Positions 24,924-25,647 of a DNA stretch of 25,647 nucleotides are shown here, one piece after another. How positions within the stretch are numbered: the first letter of the stretch is position 1; every line of letters starts with the position of its first letter. Both the position numbers and the translations under genes were made by a program. The stretch is from Bacteroidales bacterium (GTDB lineage: Bacteria > Bacteroidota > Bacteroidia > Bacteroidales > ML635J-15). The DNA is taken from positions 1-25,647 of the forward strand of contig JALOAQ010000034.1 of assembly GCA_023228725.1 (NCBI GenBank), written 5' to 3'. The notes beneath the pieces were generated by a model. It was not told the origin of the DNA, ran no database searches, and saw only the letters and a program-made list of their open reading frames with translations.

Positions 24924-25282
24924 TGAACTTCAAATACTATATATTAATATGTTCACTCAGTTTTTTGATTTTTTCATGCTATGACGGTAAAACTGATATA
25001 AACTTGGAAGCAGAAAATCAAATTCCTAAAGAAACTTTTGAATTAATGTTATATGACGTGCATTTAGCTGATGCAATTGTTACTTCTAAAATTATGAAAA
25101 CCAAAGATAATGTCTTGATTGATTCTTTGGTTTATCAAAGTGTTTTTGAAAAATATAATTATTCTAAACAAGAGTTTGAGGCGACACTTGTTTTTTATAT
25201 TAATAATAATATGGATAGCTTAGATGCCATTTGTGAAAGAGTAGTGAAGAGGTTTAATTTAGAAAAAGGAAATATTCATTAA
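24923..25282 (+). CDS. DUF4296 family lipoprotein
   Basis: A 119-residue protein starts with a lipoprotein signal (MNFKYYILICSLSFLIFSC, Cys19 lipidated). The mature part, IPKETFELMLYDVHLADAIVTSKI, then VYQSVFEKYNYSKQEFEATLVFYINNNMDSLDAICERVVKRF, is predicted helical and matches DUF4296, a small Bacteroidota family without known function. ATG 24923 shares one base with the mlaF stop (TAATG). This suggests cotranslation with the mla genes and possibly an envelope role, but nothing in the sequence shows what it binds. Confidence 0.87.
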   Translation: MNFKYYILICSLSFLIFSCYDGKTDINLEAENQIPKETFELMLYDVHLADAIVTSKIMKTKDNVLIDSLVYQSVFEKYNYSKQEFEATLVFYINNNMDSLDAICERVVKRFNLEKGNIH

Positions 25283-25284
25283 AA

Positions 25285-25647
25285 ATGCGTCATTTTGCTG
25301 CTAATTATATTTTTGACGGCGAAAAGCTGATAAAAAATGCATTCATAAGTCTTGATAAAAATGGTATAATAAAATATATAAGTGAGGAAAATCAAGCTTT
25401 AAAAGAAAAACCGTTTATGAGCTTTTATAATGGAATTTTATCTCCAGGTTTTATTAATTCTCATTGTCATTTAGAGCTTTCTGATAATAATTCTGCTGAA
25501 AATAATGGTGTTGGATTAAGTTCTTTTATTCAAAAAATGATTGAGAATAGAAATAAAATTGTAGATTTTAAAAAAATAAAAAATGCAGATGAAATAATGT
25601 TTTTAAAAGGCGTTAATTTATGTGCAGATATTGTAAATACTGACTTA
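25285..25647 (+). CDS. Amidohydrolase family enzyme, N-terminal part (runs off window)
   Basis: From ATG 25285, 121 codons are visible before the window ends. The N-terminal beta-sandwich strands (FAANYIFDGEKLIKNAFISLDKNGIIKYI) lead into LSPGFINSHCHLELS, where His60 and His62 form the HxH metal-binding motif of the amidohydrolase superfamily. The HLELS form is typical of the chlorohydrolase/aminodeoxyfutalosine-deaminase/adenosylhomocysteine-deaminase branch. The substrate cannot be decided without the rest. It starts 2 nt after the DUF4296 stop and is likely in the same transcript. Confidence 0.87.
   Translation, partial: MRHFAANYIFDGEKLIKNAFISLDKNGIIKYISEENQALKEKPFMSFYNGILSPGFINSHCHLELSDNNSAENNGVGLSSFIQKMIENRNKIVDFKKIKNADEIMFLKGVNLCADIVNTDL

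Overview
The window reads as chromosomal DNA from a member of the Bacteroidota, probably an uncultured or environmental Bacteroidia-like lineage. The evidence is consistent. The DNA is very AT-rich, starts lack Shine-Dalgarno sequences, and several promoters match the Bacteroidota sigma factor consensus (TTTG, about 19 nt, TAnnTTTG). Marker families are also present: SprE/PorW, PorX, DUF4270, DUF4296, DUF4476, the panC-linked starch-synthase-like protein and PKD/Ig-rich secreted proteins. No rRNA, tRNA, CRISPR array, insertion sequence or prophage was seen.

Positions 1-5852 (minus) hold the first 1950 residues of a giant secreted protein whose C terminus lies outside the window. It has a lysyl-endopeptidase-like serine protease domain with a complete triad (H285, D338, S428). 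This is followed by PKD domains alternating with beta-rich modules, and then six near-identical 243-bp (81-residue) Ig-like tandem repeats plus a diverged seventh. After a 296-bp divergent promoter region come a DUF4476 protein and a small TPR-like protein whose 5' end is overlapped by a strong terminator hairpin.

Positions 7764-12006 hold rsmE (plus), convergent with a minus-strand group panC, panD, rfaE2, a lipocalin-like lipoprotein and radA. The panC promoter is the best consensus match in the window.

Positions 12205-20873 (plus) hold the starch-synthase-like N-domain protein, a DUF4270 lipoprotein, glmS, sprE/porW, porX and tsaE. Several of these are joined by one-base TAATG stop/start overlaps. 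SprE and PorX are a structural component and a regulator of the type IX secretion system (T9SS), so the large protease upstream is a plausible T9SS client. A membrane histidine kinase with its own promoter follows.

Positions 22266-25647 hold manC (minus), then a plus-strand cluster of mlaE, mlaF, a DUF4296 lipoprotein and the start of an amidohydrolase. The mlaE gene has no ATG and carries an apparent one-base frameshift at a GGAGGGAAA tract: the conserved N-terminal part is in one frame and the rest in the -1 frame.

Most of the window is conserved cell-envelope and cofactor housekeeping. I did not find a convincing wholly new system. The points most worth checking are the mlaE frameshift, the translationally coupled sprE-porX pair with a nearby kinase, the mosaic Ig repeats, the catalytic-motif-less starch-synthase-like protein, and the terminator inside the start of the TPR gene.
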